Shown piece by piece: positions 1-5,806 of a DNA stretch of 9,553 nucleotides (within the stretch, counting starts at the first letter, position 1; each line of letters starts with the position of its first letter). The notes under the pieces are model-generated. The model was not told where the DNA came from. It did no database searches and saw only the letters and a program-made list of their open reading frames with translations. Source of the DNA: an uncultured Oscillospiraceae bacterium (GTDB taxonomy: Bacteria > Bacillota > Clostridia > Oscillospirales > Oscillospiraceae); NCBI GenBank assembly GCA_934561725.1, contig CAKTGW010000013.1, positions 1-9,553 of the forward strand, written 5' to 3'. The position numbers were made by a program, and so were the translations under genes.

Positions 1-818
1 ACTTCAATCCTGCTGGCAGCGTAAAAGACCGCATCGCCAAGGCCATGATTGATGATGCTGAAGCCAAGGGACTTTTAAAGCCCGGCTCCGTCATCATCGA
101 GCCTACCTCCGGCAACACCGGCATTGGCTTGGCTTCTGTGGCTGCCTCCCGCGGCTACCGTATTATCATCGTGATGCCCGAGACTATGAGCGTGGAGCGC
201 CGCCAGCTCATGAAGGCTTATGGTGCGGAGCTGGTGCTGACAGAAGGTTCCAAGGGCATGAAGGGTGCCATCGCCAAGGCCAATGAGTTGGCAGAGGAAA
301 TACCTAACAGCTTCATCCCCGGCCAGTTTGTGAATCCCGCCAATCCCGCTGTCCATAAGGCTACGACCGGCCCTGAGATTTGGGAGGACACCGACGGAAA
401 GGTGGATATCTTCGTGGCAGGCGTTGGCACCGGCGGCACAGTCACCGGCACCGGCGAGTATTTGAAGAGTCAGAACCCCAATGTAAAGGTAGTAGCGGTG
501 GAACCCGCCGGCTCCCCCGTATTGAGCAAGGGTACTCCAGGTGCTCACAAGATCCAGGGTATCGGTGCGGGCTTTGTTCCTGACGTGCTGAACACCTCTG
601 TTTATGATGAAATCATCGCCGTGGAGAACGATGATGCCTTTGCCACAGGCAAGCTCATCGGCAAAAAAGAGGGTGTGCTGGTAGGTATCTCTTCCGGTGC
701 CGCCGTGTGGGCGGCTATTCAGCTGGCCAAGCGGCCGGAAAACAAGGGCAAGACCATCGTGGCTCTGCTGCCGGATACCGGAGACCGCTATCTCTCCACT
801 CCGCTGTTTGCGGATTAA
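1..818 (+). CDS. cysK: Cysteine synthase (O-acetylserine sulfhydrylase), 5'-truncated by window edge
   Basis: This enzyme makes L-cysteine from O-acetylserine and sulfide in the cytoplasm using PLP. The frame is open from base 3, so the start lies outside the window; 271 residues are visible. A full CysK is about 305-310 residues, so roughly 40 are missing. Numbering from the first visible codon, NPAGSVKDR carries the PLP lysine (K8), TSGNTG (about 35-40) binds the substrate carboxylate, GTGGT (about 142-146) holds the PLP phosphate, and SSGAA and DTGDRYLST lie near the C terminus. All catalytic motifs visible are intact. The nearby ATG at 45 lies inside the conserved fold, after the PLP lysine, so it is not the start. 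A strong terminator follows the stop at once, so this is the last gene of its transcript. The downstream neighbours are convergent and also act on sulfur amino acids. CysK versus CysM cannot be settled, but the motifs favour CysK. Confidence 0.93.
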   Translation, partial: FNPAGSVKDRIAKAMIDDAEAKGLLKPGSVIIEPTSGNTGIGLASVAASRGYRIIIVMPETMSVERRQLMKAYGAELVLTEGSKGMKGAIAKANELAEEIPNSFIPGQFVNPANPAVHKATTGPEIWEDTDGKVDIFVAGVGTGGTVTGTGEYLKSQNPNVKVVAVEPAGSPVLSKGTPGAHKIQGIGAGFVPDVLNTSVYDEIIAVENDDAFATGKLIGKKEGVLVGISSGAAVWAAIQLAKRPENKGKTIVALLPDTGDRYLSTPLFAD

Positions 819-831
819 GACAAATTTTGAG

Positions 832-867
832 GAAAGGCTGTCCTATGATAGGACAGCCTTTCTTTTT
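832..867 (+). terminator. Intrinsic terminator of cysK
   Basis: A near-perfect hairpin has a 14-bp stem (832-845 with 849-862), a TGA loop and a following run of five T (863-867). It starts 14 nt after the cysK stop codon, as expected for rho-independent termination. Confidence 0.92.
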
Positions 868-880
868 CCATAAAAACAGA

Positions 881-928
881 TAAACAGCAGCTCCCGGCTC
901 GATCCTGACAGAACCAAGCCGGGAGCTG
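881..928 (-). terminator. Probable terminator of the minus-strand C-S lyase operon
   Basis: CAGCTCCCGGCT (888-899) and AGCCGGGAGCTG (917-928) form a perfect 12-bp GC-rich stem with a 17-nt loop. Read on the minus strand it lies about 30 nt after the stop of the PatB-like gene. It is followed by a T-rich but interrupted tract (CTGTTTATCTGTTTTTA). The long loop and broken T-run make it less canonical than the cysK terminator that it faces. Confidence 0.65.
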
Positions 929-958
929 TGTTGGCATATGAACTTCTTTGCGGAGTCC

Positions 959-2140
959 TCATATTGACTCCCGCACCGCCTGTTCCAATTGCTCCAGAGC
1001 CTGAGAGAGAACAGCGCGGGGACAGGCCAGAACGATCCGCTGAAATTGAGCGGAATCCTGCCCAAATATGTGCCCTGCATCCAACCAGAGTTTCGCCCGC
1101 TTTATGATGAGGTCGTTCAGGCCGCGGCAGTCCAGGTCAAGTCCTGAACAGTCCAGCCATGCAAAGTAAGTCCCCTCCGGCTCCACCAGCTTGATCTGTG
1201 GGATCCGCTCCTGCAGAAATGTCCGAAGGAAGTTCAGGTTATCCCGCAGATATGTCCTGCACTGTTCCAGCCATTCTCCGCCGCCTTCATAGGCCGCCTG
1301 ACAGGCGACCAGCCCCAAGCTGTTGAGCTGGGAATACCCGGCGCGGTCAATCTCTTTTTCAAATTTAGCACGGACATCTTTTCCCGGAATAAAGATGTTG
1401 GACACCTGCAGGCCCGCCAGATTAAAGGTTTTGCTGGGAGCGGTACAGACAATGGTCCGGTCCGATAATTCCGGTACGGCTCGCGGAAAGCTGTGGTGAG
1501 GATGCTCCGAAAAAGCAAAATCGCAGTGGATCTCATCAGAGACCACATAGAGGCCGTGCTTTTGACAGATTTGCCCCAAATGCCGCAGTTCCTCCAGCGT
1601 CCAAACCCGGCCCACCGGATTGTGCGGGCTGCACAGGATGAACAGCTTTACATTTTGCTCCACGATCTTGCGCTCAAAATCCTCAAAATCTATGGTGTAT
1701 CTGCCGTTCTCATAAACCAGGGGACTTTCCGCAACGTTTCTGCCATTGTCCTGAATAACGCTGAAGAACGGGTAATAGACCGGCGGCTGAATGAGCACGC
1801 TGTCACCGGGCTGTGTCAGCGCCCGTACTGCCATGGCCAGAGCAAATACCACGCCCGGCGTTTTGACCAGCCACTCCGGCTGCGTCTCCCAGCCGAAGTG
1901 GGTTTTGAACCAGCCGGACACTGCTTCAAAGTAGTCCTCTTTCACATCACTGTAACCAAAGATACCATGATTTATCGATCTCTGCAAGGCGTCCAGTACA
2001 GGTTCCGGCGCCCGAAAATCCATATCTGCCACCCAGAGAGGAAGCACATCCGCAGGCCGGCCCCGCTCCACGGCAAAGTCATATTTCAGACTGTTGGTAT
2101 TACGCCGATCGATTATTTCATCAAAATTATAGTGTGTCAT
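959..2140 (-). CDS. patB: PatB/MalY-type PLP-dependent cystathionine beta-lyase / C-S lyase
   Basis: This is a fold-type I aminotransferase-like enzyme of the MalY/PatB family. Characterised members cleave the C-S bond of cystathionine or cysteine by beta-elimination, giving a thiol (homocysteine or H2S), pyruvate and ammonia. In the 393-residue product, WVADMDF (37-43) is a family hallmark. SPHNPVG (171-177), SDEIHCDF (201-208), the Schiff-base lysine in SKTFNLAG (K237) and a C-terminal ACPR arginine (R375) are all present. The ATG at 2140 is chosen because GGAGG lies 7 nt upstream. An in-frame TTG at 2146 would add two residues but sits only 1 nt from that GGAGG. The upstream gene's TGA (2143-2145) lies between the ribosome site and the ATG, so the two genes are probably translationally coupled. 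Whether it works as methionine-pathway beta-lyase or as cysteine desulfhydrase cannot be told from sequence. Confidence 0.88.
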   Translation of the reverse strand: MTHYNFDEIIDRRNTNSLKYDFAVERGRPADVLPLWVADMDFRAPEPVLDALQRSINHGIFGYSDVKEDYFEAVSGWFKTHFGWETQPEWLVKTPGVVFALAMAVRALTQPGDSVLIQPPVYYPFFSVIQDNGRNVAESPLVYENGRYTIDFEDFERKIVEQNVKLFILCSPHNPVGRVWTLEELRHLGQICQKHGLYVVSDEIHCDFAFSEHPHHSFPRAVPELSDRTIVCTAPSKTFNLAGLQVSNIFIPGKDVRAKFEKEIDRAGYSQLNSLGLVACQAAYEGGGEWLEQCRTYLRDNLNFLRTFLQERIPQIKLVEPEGTYFAWLDCSGLDLDCRGLNDLIIKRAKLWLDAGHIFGQDSAQFQRIVLACPRAVLSQALEQLEQAVRESI

Positions 2141-2142
2141 GT

Positions 2143-3291
2143 TCAATCCTCCAGTGCCTGTGACAAATCAGCAATCAAATCATCTGCGTTTTCCAGACCA
2201 ACAGAGAGCCGCAGCAGCCGTTCAGTGATACCCAGATGCTCACGAACCTCCTGTGCAACATCTGCGTGGGTCTGTATGACCGGATAGGTTATCAGGGATT
2301 CCACACCGCCGAGACTCTCGGCAAAGGTGATGATCCGAACCCGTTCCAGCACCCGGGTAGCGGTTTCCCGGCTGTCCGTACTGAATGAGATCATGCTGCC
2401 TGCGCCGCGGGCCTGCTTTGCATTGACGGCGTAACCGGGGTGCTCCGGCATGCCGATGTAATAGACTTTTTGGATTTTGGGGTGCTGAGCCAACCAATCA
2501 GCCAGTTTTTTAGCGGTTTCCTGCTGCCGCTCCATGCGCACGGCCAGGGTTTTGATGCCGCGCAGCACCAACCAGGAGTCAAAGGGATTGAGCGTATTGC
2601 CCAGCGTTTTGGAAAGCAGGCGGACACGGTCTGCTATCGTCTGATTGGCGCTGCACAGAAAGCCGGAGATCGTATCGTTATGCCCCGCCAGGAACTTAGT
2701 TCCGCTGTGAAGGACCAAATCCGCGCCCAAGGCAATGGGGTTTTGCCAGTAGGGAGAAAGAAACGTGTTATCCACCACCAACAGGATGCTGCGGCTGTGA
2801 GCCAGTTCCGCACAGGCACGGATATCGGTTACATTCATCATTGGATTACTGGGCGTTTCAATATAAATTGCCTTGGTATCGGGCCGCAGAGCTGCTTGCA
2901 GCGCGTTTAAGTCAGTTGTATCCACAAAAGAGACGGACAGGCCGTTTTGTTCCACCACATCATGCAGCAGGCGGACTGTGCCGCCGTACAGGTCTTCGGA
3001 GCAGACAATGTGATCTCCGGGGTGAAAGAGTCCGAAACAGACTGAAACGGCGGCCATACCGGAGCTGAACGCCATAGTATCGGCGGCTCCCTCAAGAGAG
3101 GAGAGCGTTTCCTCCAGATGCTGGCGGGTAGGGTTAGATTCCCGGGTATAGTCAAACCCACTGCCGTTATGTCCGAGTTCCGTATGACTGAAGGATGCGG
3201 TCTGGTAAATTGGAACGCTGACGGCACGGGTGCTTTCCTGATACTTGTGCTTATCGCCGTGAACACACTTTGTCTCAATATGACTGTTCAT
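2143..3291 (-). CDS. Cys/Met-metabolism PLP enzyme (cystathionine gamma-synthase / gamma- or beta-lyase family)
   Basis: A cytoplasmic trans-sulfuration enzyme of 382 residues, the usual length for the MetB/MetC/MccB family. Visible motifs are YTRESNPTR (48-56, PLP phosphate contact from the neighbouring subunit), SSGMAA (76-81), ETPSNP (145-150), VVDNTF (172-177) and the PLP lysine in HSGTKFLAGHND (K199). The C-terminal ESLGGVESL and RLSVGLE stretches are typical of the family. The start is ATG 3291: GGGAGG (3300-3305) sits 8 nt upstream, whereas the ATG at 3297 is only 2 nt from it and the ATG at 3348 lacks good spacing. The family is multifunctional, so the reaction (building cystathionine or cleaving it) is not assignable from motifs. 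The PatB-like lyase directly downstream would complete cystathionine-to-homocysteine conversion if this gene makes cystathionine. It is the first solid gene after the long T-box-like leader. Confidence 0.9.
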   Translation of the reverse strand: MNSHIETKCVHGDKHKYQESTRAVSVPIYQTASFSHTELGHNGSGFDYTRESNPTRQHLEETLSSLEGAADTMAFSSGMAAVSVCFGLFHPGDHIVCSEDLYGGTVRLLHDVVEQNGLSVSFVDTTDLNALQAALRPDTKAIYIETPSNPMMNVTDIRACAELAHSRSILLVVDNTFLSPYWQNPIALGADLVLHSGTKFLAGHNDTISGFLCSANQTIADRVRLLSKTLGNTLNPFDSWLVLRGIKTLAVRMERQQETAKKLADWLAQHPKIQKVYYIGMPEHPGYAVNAKQARGAGSMISFSTDSRETATRVLERVRIITFAESLGGVESLITYPVIQTHADVAQEVREHLGITERLLRLSVGLENADDLIADLSQALED

Positions 3292-3375
3292 TTTCATATC
3301 CTCCCGATATTTTCCTGATGTTTCATTCAGCTGGATGGTCTCCTTCATAGCTCCCCAGAATGAGCAGCCCCCATA

Positions 3376-3507
3376 TCACGCAGCTTGTTGATGCTGATTA
3401 TATACGCCCATAACGCTGGCCGCACCCGCTGTTCCAATACTCAACAGCGTATTGCTGACCTTCACGACTGCCATCAGGCTGAAATTCACCTCAAAATAAA
3501 CGCCCAT
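3376..3507 (-). CDS. Hypothetical 43-residue hydrophobic small ORF in the leader
   Basis: An ORF too short to assign, lying between the leader terminator hairpin and the trans-sulfuration gene. It begins MGVYFEVNFSLMAVV, or at the internal ATG 3474 for 32 residues, and ends in NQHQQAA before TGA 3376. Residues from about 7 to 35 form one hydrophobic, Gly/Ala/Ser-rich stretch that could span a membrane, followed by a short polar tail. Translation signals are weak: GAGGTG lies about 14 nt before ATG 3474, and only AGAAG abuts ATG 3507, which lies inside the hairpin. The same frame is open upstream for about 72 codons beyond a single TAG (3511-3513). No function is recognised, and it may be chance or a remnant. 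Confidence 0.28.
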   Translation of the reverse strand: MGVYFEVNFSLMAVVKVSNTLLSIGTAGAASVMGVYNQHQQAA

Positions 3508-3531
3508 CTTCTATTCATAGAAGACGAGCGC
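3493..3531 (-). terminator. Leader terminator (attenuator) of the minus trans-sulfuration operon
   Basis: On the minus strand, 3531-3518 pairs with 3513-3500 in a 14-bp stem with several G-U pairs and a TGAA loop. It is followed by TTTATTTT (3500-3493). It sits about 200 nt before the first solid gene and shares its 5' arm with the alternative antiterminator helix described for the T-box-like element, which is the layout expected of an attenuator. Confidence 0.62.
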
Positions 3532-3725
3532 TATACCCATGATGCCACTTCTGTTCATCCCACATTCTGCGGGACCTCCTTGCGGGTGCAGGGACACACC
3601 CTTTGCTGTAACGGGCACCCCGCTGTTCCCTAACACGCTGTTCTGGCACAGTGCTCCGGAACTCTGTCTCTGAGCAGAAGGCAGACTGCCTCTTTCTTCA
3701 TTGTATTTTTCGGGCTTTAAAAACT
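3493..3725 (-). promoter_or_regulatory. T-box-like leader RNA upstream of the trans-sulfuration operon
   Basis: The minus-strand transcript from about 3725 resembles a T-box leader, which senses uncharged tRNA. The best match is the antiterminator: helix A1 AGAAG (3552-3548) with CTTCT (3523-3519), a 7-nt bulge TGGCATC (3547-3541) matching the family TGGNACC, and helix A2 ATG/CGT (3540-3538 with 3526-3524). The CTTCT arm is shared with the terminator hairpin, giving mutually exclusive folds. Upstream, AATGAAGAAAGAG and CTCAGAGAC (around 3675-3701) resemble conserved stem I elements, and GTTCCGG...CCAGAAC forms an apical stem. Two GAACAGCG copies could hold a specifier codon, possibly AGC. The T-box core is divergent from AGGGTGGNACCGCG and the specifier loop could not be folded confidently, so family membership is likely but unproven. 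Confidence 0.58.
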
Positions 3726-3747
3726 GGCTTTATTATAAATGGCCAGT
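3723..3747. promoter_or_regulatory. Candidate operator dyad over the -10 box
   Basis: ACTGGC (3723-3728) and GCCAGT (3742-3747) are perfect 6-bp inverted arms separated by 13 nt and centred on the minus-strand TATAAT. Most of it lies upstream of the expected start point, so it is better explained as a DNA-binding site than as an RNA hairpin. A repressor bound here would block the otherwise very strong promoter. No regulator gene is seen in the window. Confidence 0.45.
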
Positions 3748-3760
3748 GATTTCATGTCAA
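3732..3760 (-). promoter_or_regulatory. Consensus sigma-A promoter for the trans-sulfuration operon
   Basis: On the minus strand TTGACA (3760-3755), a 17-nt spacer and TATAAT (3737-3732) match the housekeeping consensus exactly. The start point should be near 3725, giving a leader of about 430 nt before ATG 3291. Confidence 0.9.
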
Positions 3761-3779
3761 TAACCAAAATAGTGGGTTA
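3761..3779. promoter_or_regulatory. Candidate operator dyad next to the minus-strand -35 box
   Basis: TAACC-N9-GGTTA forms a perfect 5-bp inverted repeat immediately upstream of the minus-strand TTGACA (3755-3760). It lies between the two divergent promoters. This is a usual place for an activator, for example of the LysR type, but short AT-rich dyads also arise by chance. Confidence 0.3.
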
Positions 3780-3820
3780 ATATATTATTTGTCCGAATGG
3801 CATAATCTTCAAAATAGCTA

Positions 3821-3849
3821 TTGACAAAGCAAAGCAATCACGCTATAAT
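3821..3849 (+). promoter_or_regulatory. Consensus sigma-A promoter for larE
   Basis: TTGACA (3821-3826), a 17-nt spacer and TATAAT (3844-3849) match the housekeeping consensus exactly on the plus strand. The expected start is near 3856, leaving a 5' UTR of about 110 nt. It is divergent from the trans-sulfuration promoter, with about 60 bp between the two -35 boxes. Confidence 0.9.
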
Positions 3850-3856
3850 CCCAAAA

Positions 3857-3875
3857 ACCAACTGTTTTAATTGGT
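3857..3875. promoter_or_regulatory. Candidate operator dyad at the larE start point
   Basis: ACCAA-N9-TTGGT is a 5-bp inverted repeat at the expected transcription start. It shares the half-site AACCAA and the 9-nt spacing with the dyad at 3761-3779, so one regulator might serve both promoters. It could equally form a small hairpin at the mRNA 5' end. Confidence 0.28.
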
Positions 3876-3882
3876 ATAGAAA

Positions 3883-3937
3883 GATCGATCATGAAATTGG
3901 GCATTTTAGGTATTAACATGGCAATTGTCAATCGATC
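3883..3937 (+). promoter_or_regulatory. Long imperfect hairpin in the larE 5' UTR
   Basis: GATCGAT (3883-3889) pairs with ATCGATC (3931-3937). The stem continues as TGA/TCA and AATTG/CAATT with small bulges, giving about 15 bp closed by a loop of about 22 nt. It ends 18 nt before the GAGGAG ribosome site (3955-3960). No T-run follows, so it is not a terminator. It may stabilise the mRNA, be a protein site or be part of an unrecognised regulatory RNA. Confidence 0.4.
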
Positions 3938-3966
3938 CGAATCACTAAGACATTGAGGAGAGTTGT

Positions 3967-4776
3967 ATGGAACATACAAATGAAAAATATATAAAATTGC
4001 AGAACTATCTGCGCTCCCTTGGCAGCGTGGCCGTGGCATTTTCCGGTGGCGTTGATTCGACCTTCCTGCTGCGGGTCGCTCACGATGTGCTGGGAGACCA
4101 AGTGATTGCAGTTACCGCAGCCTCCTGTTCCTTTCCTAAGCGGGAATTGAAGGAGGCGGAGGACTATTGCAGACAAAATGGTATTCGTCATATTGTCTGC
4201 CAGTCTGAGGAGCTGGATATTGAGGGCTTCCGGCAGAATCCGAAAAACCGATGCTATCTCTGCAAGCATGAACTGTTTGAAAAGATTTGGAGCATTGCAA
4301 AGGAACACGGGCTCTCTGCTGTGGTAGAAGGCTCCAATATGGATGATAACGGAGACTACCGCCCCGGGCTCATTGCTGTTCAGGAGCTGGGAGTAAAAAG
4401 CCCGCTGCGGGAGGCAAAACTGAGCAAAGCTGAAATCAGGGAGCTTTCCCGGCAGTTGGGTCTGCCGACCTGGAACAAGCAATCCTTTGCCTGCCTGTCT
4501 TCCCGGTTTGTTTATGGCGAGACCATCAGCGAGGAAAAGCTGGCAATGGTGGACCGGGCGGAACAGCTGCTGCTGGATCTGGGATTCCACCAGGTGCGCG
4601 TTCGTATTCACGGTACGATTGCTCGAATTGAGATCATGCCTGAGGAATTTGAGAAGATTTTGGCGGACGATGTACGGAAGAATATTTATTTGCAGCTGAA
4701 ATCTTTCGGCTTCACATATGTAACACTGGATCTGATGGGATATCGCACCGGCAGCATGAATGAAACCTTAAAATAA
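3967..4776 (+). CDS. larE: ATP-dependent sacrificial sulfur transferase LarE
   Basis: LarE adenylates a carboxylated nicotinate mononucleotide and donates sulfur from its own cysteine during synthesis of the nickel-pincer nucleotide cofactor of lactate racemase. The 269-residue product has the PP-loop SGGVDST (26-32), CYLCK (96-100) and EGSNMDDNGDYRPG (121-134). FACLSSR carries C176, the same number as the sacrificial cysteine of Lactobacillus plantarum LarE, so the cysteine-sacrificing subtype fits rather than the Fe-S subtype. The start ATG has GAGGAG ending 6 nt upstream. A consensus promoter lies about 110 nt upstream and the next gene is 3 nt downstream. No larA, larB or larC is in the window. 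The product may therefore serve a lactate racemase elsewhere, or another sulfur transfer. Confidence 0.88.
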   Translation: MEHTNEKYIKLQNYLRSLGSVAVAFSGGVDSTFLLRVAHDVLGDQVIAVTAASCSFPKRELKEAEDYCRQNGIRHIVCQSEELDIEGFRQNPKNRCYLCKHELFEKIWSIAKEHGLSAVVEGSNMDDNGDYRPGLIAVQELGVKSPLREAKLSKAEIRELSRQLGLPTWNKQSFACLSSRFVYGETISEEKLAMVDRAEQLLLDLGFHQVRVRIHGTIARIEIMPEEFEKILADDVRKNIYLQLKSFGFTYVTLDLMGYRTGSMNETLK

Positions 4777-4782
4777 AGGGTG

Positions 4783-5565
4783 ATGACCGTGAGGCTTGCC
4801 ATGGCCCAGATGCAAATGGGCAGTTCTGTTGACCGCAACCTCGAAAAAACCATTTATTATATGGAGCAGGCGGCAAAAGCAGGGGCAGATCTGATCTTTT
4901 TTCCTGAAGTGCAGCTGACGCCGTTTTTTCCTCAGTATGAAAAACAGGATGCCGAGCCTTGGGCAATGCGCAGGGATGGCCCGGAGATCACTGCCATTCG
5001 GGATACCTGCCGGAGCCTGCAGCTCTGCGCCAGTCCCAATGTGTACTTAAAGCAGGGAGATCTGCGGTACGATGCTTCGCTGATGCTGGGTGCCGACGGC
5101 AGGATCATGGGCATTTCCAAAATGGTGCATATCGCGCAGGCAAAGTATTTTTATGAGCAGGATTACTATACACCTTCCGATGATGGTTTCAAAGTGTATG
5201 ACACACCGTTTGGGAAAATCGGTATTGTGATCTGCTTTGACCGGCATCTTCCAGATGGTATTCGCGCCTGTGCGCAGCAGGGCGCAGACCTTATTATCAT
5301 TCCTACGGCAAACATTGAAGGAGAGCCTTTGGAACTGTTTGAGTGGGAGGTTCGTGTACAGGCGTTTCAAAATACTGCGTATGTGGCAATGTGCAACCGT
5401 GTTGGTCCGGAGGGCGAGTTGACTTTTGCGGGACAATCGTTGGTGGCCGGTCCGGATGGAAGTCTGCTATATAAGGCTGATGCAAAGGAGAAGCTTATAG
5501 TTTTGGACGTTCCGCTGGAAACGGCAGCCCGTGAAAGAATTTCCAGACCTTGGCTGAGATTGTGA
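4783..5565 (+). CDS. Nitrilase-superfamily carbon-nitrogen hydrolase (N-carbamoyl amidase-like)
   Basis: A cytoplasmic amidohydrolase of about 260 residues, the usual single-domain nitrilase length. The Glu-Lys-Cys triad is visible, counted from GTG 4780: FFPE (E43), SKMVH (K114) and ICFDRHLPDG (C152). The stretch after the cysteine, GADLIIIPTAN, is typical of the superfamily. The CFDRHLP form resembles N-carbamoyl-amide hydrolases such as carbamoylputrescine amidase or beta-ureidopropionase, but substrate cannot be read from this. The start is uncertain: GTG 4780, ATG 4783 and GTG 4789 are all in frame behind AAAGGG. ATG is given by default, while GTG 4789 (MRLAMAQ) has the best spacing. It begins a few bases after the larE stop, so the two are co-transcribed. 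A joint role in processing a small amide or nucleotide is only inferred. Confidence 0.85.
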   Translation: MTVRLAMAQMQMGSSVDRNLEKTIYYMEQAAKAGADLIFFPEVQLTPFFPQYEKQDAEPWAMRRDGPEITAIRDTCRSLQLCASPNVYLKQGDLRYDASLMLGADGRIMGISKMVHIAQAKYFYEQDYYTPSDDGFKVYDTPFGKIGIVICFDRHLPDGIRACAQQGADLIIIPTANIEGEPLELFEWEVRVQAFQNTAYVAMCNRVGPEGELTFAGQSLVAGPDGSLLYKADAKEKLIVLDVPLETAARERISRPWLRL

Positions 5566-5704
5566 GAGATGGATATGCCACAGTAATAAGTTTGAATTTG
5601 ATCACTGTTAAGCCACAGGCTTCGGGAGTTATTCAAGCTTATTCGCACCTATTGAACAGACTCCGTAACATAGGGCGGAATTTCAAATTCTCTCGCAGTG
5701 CCAA

Positions 5705-5743
5705 AAAGTGCCGGAAATCATTGATTCCCGGCACTTTCTTTTT
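5705..5743. terminator. Bidirectional terminator between larE operon and ABC operon
   Basis: AAAGTGCCGG (5705-5714) pairs with CCGGCACTTT (5728-5737), with extra pairing of AATC/GATT inside. On the plus strand CTTTTT follows; on the minus strand the stem runs into five T. It therefore can stop both convergent transcripts. The rest of the 5566-5806 gap holds no gene-like frame that I trust. Confidence 0.85.
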
Positions 5744-5806
5744 GCTTTGATTTGCGGTGATGCGGTCTTTGCTCATCATGGAATGTGTTCCCTATCATTA
5801 TCCTGA

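Noticed and set aside
1493..2287. 264-codon plus-strand ORF
   Set aside because: It is antisense to the clearly homologous PatB/MalY-like gene and runs into the next gene; it shows no family motifs.
3385..3633. 82-codon plus-strand ORF in the intergenic region
   Set aside because: It is antisense to the leader RNA, has no ribosome site or promoter of its own, and its composition follows the opposite-strand structure.
3630..3701. Minus-strand 23-codon ORF (starts MKKEAVCLLLRDR, three Cys) as a cysteine attenuation peptide
   Set aside because: No ribosome site precedes its ATG, it lies in the likely stem I region of the leader RNA, and the Cys codons are spread out rather than clustered.
3300..3725. 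S-box (SAM) riboswitch upstream of the trans-sulfuration gene
   Set aside because: Expected for Cys/Met genes in Firmicutes, but none of the conserved SAM-I core segments were found; the T-box-like antiterminator fits better.
3928..4611. 227-codon minus-strand ORF
   Set aside because: It is a shadow of larE, whose PP-loop and catalytic cysteine are unambiguous.
5550..5750. 66-codon plus-strand ORF after the nitrilase gene
   Set aside because: It overlaps the nitrilase end and runs through the terminator hairpin; no ribosome site or recognisable motif.
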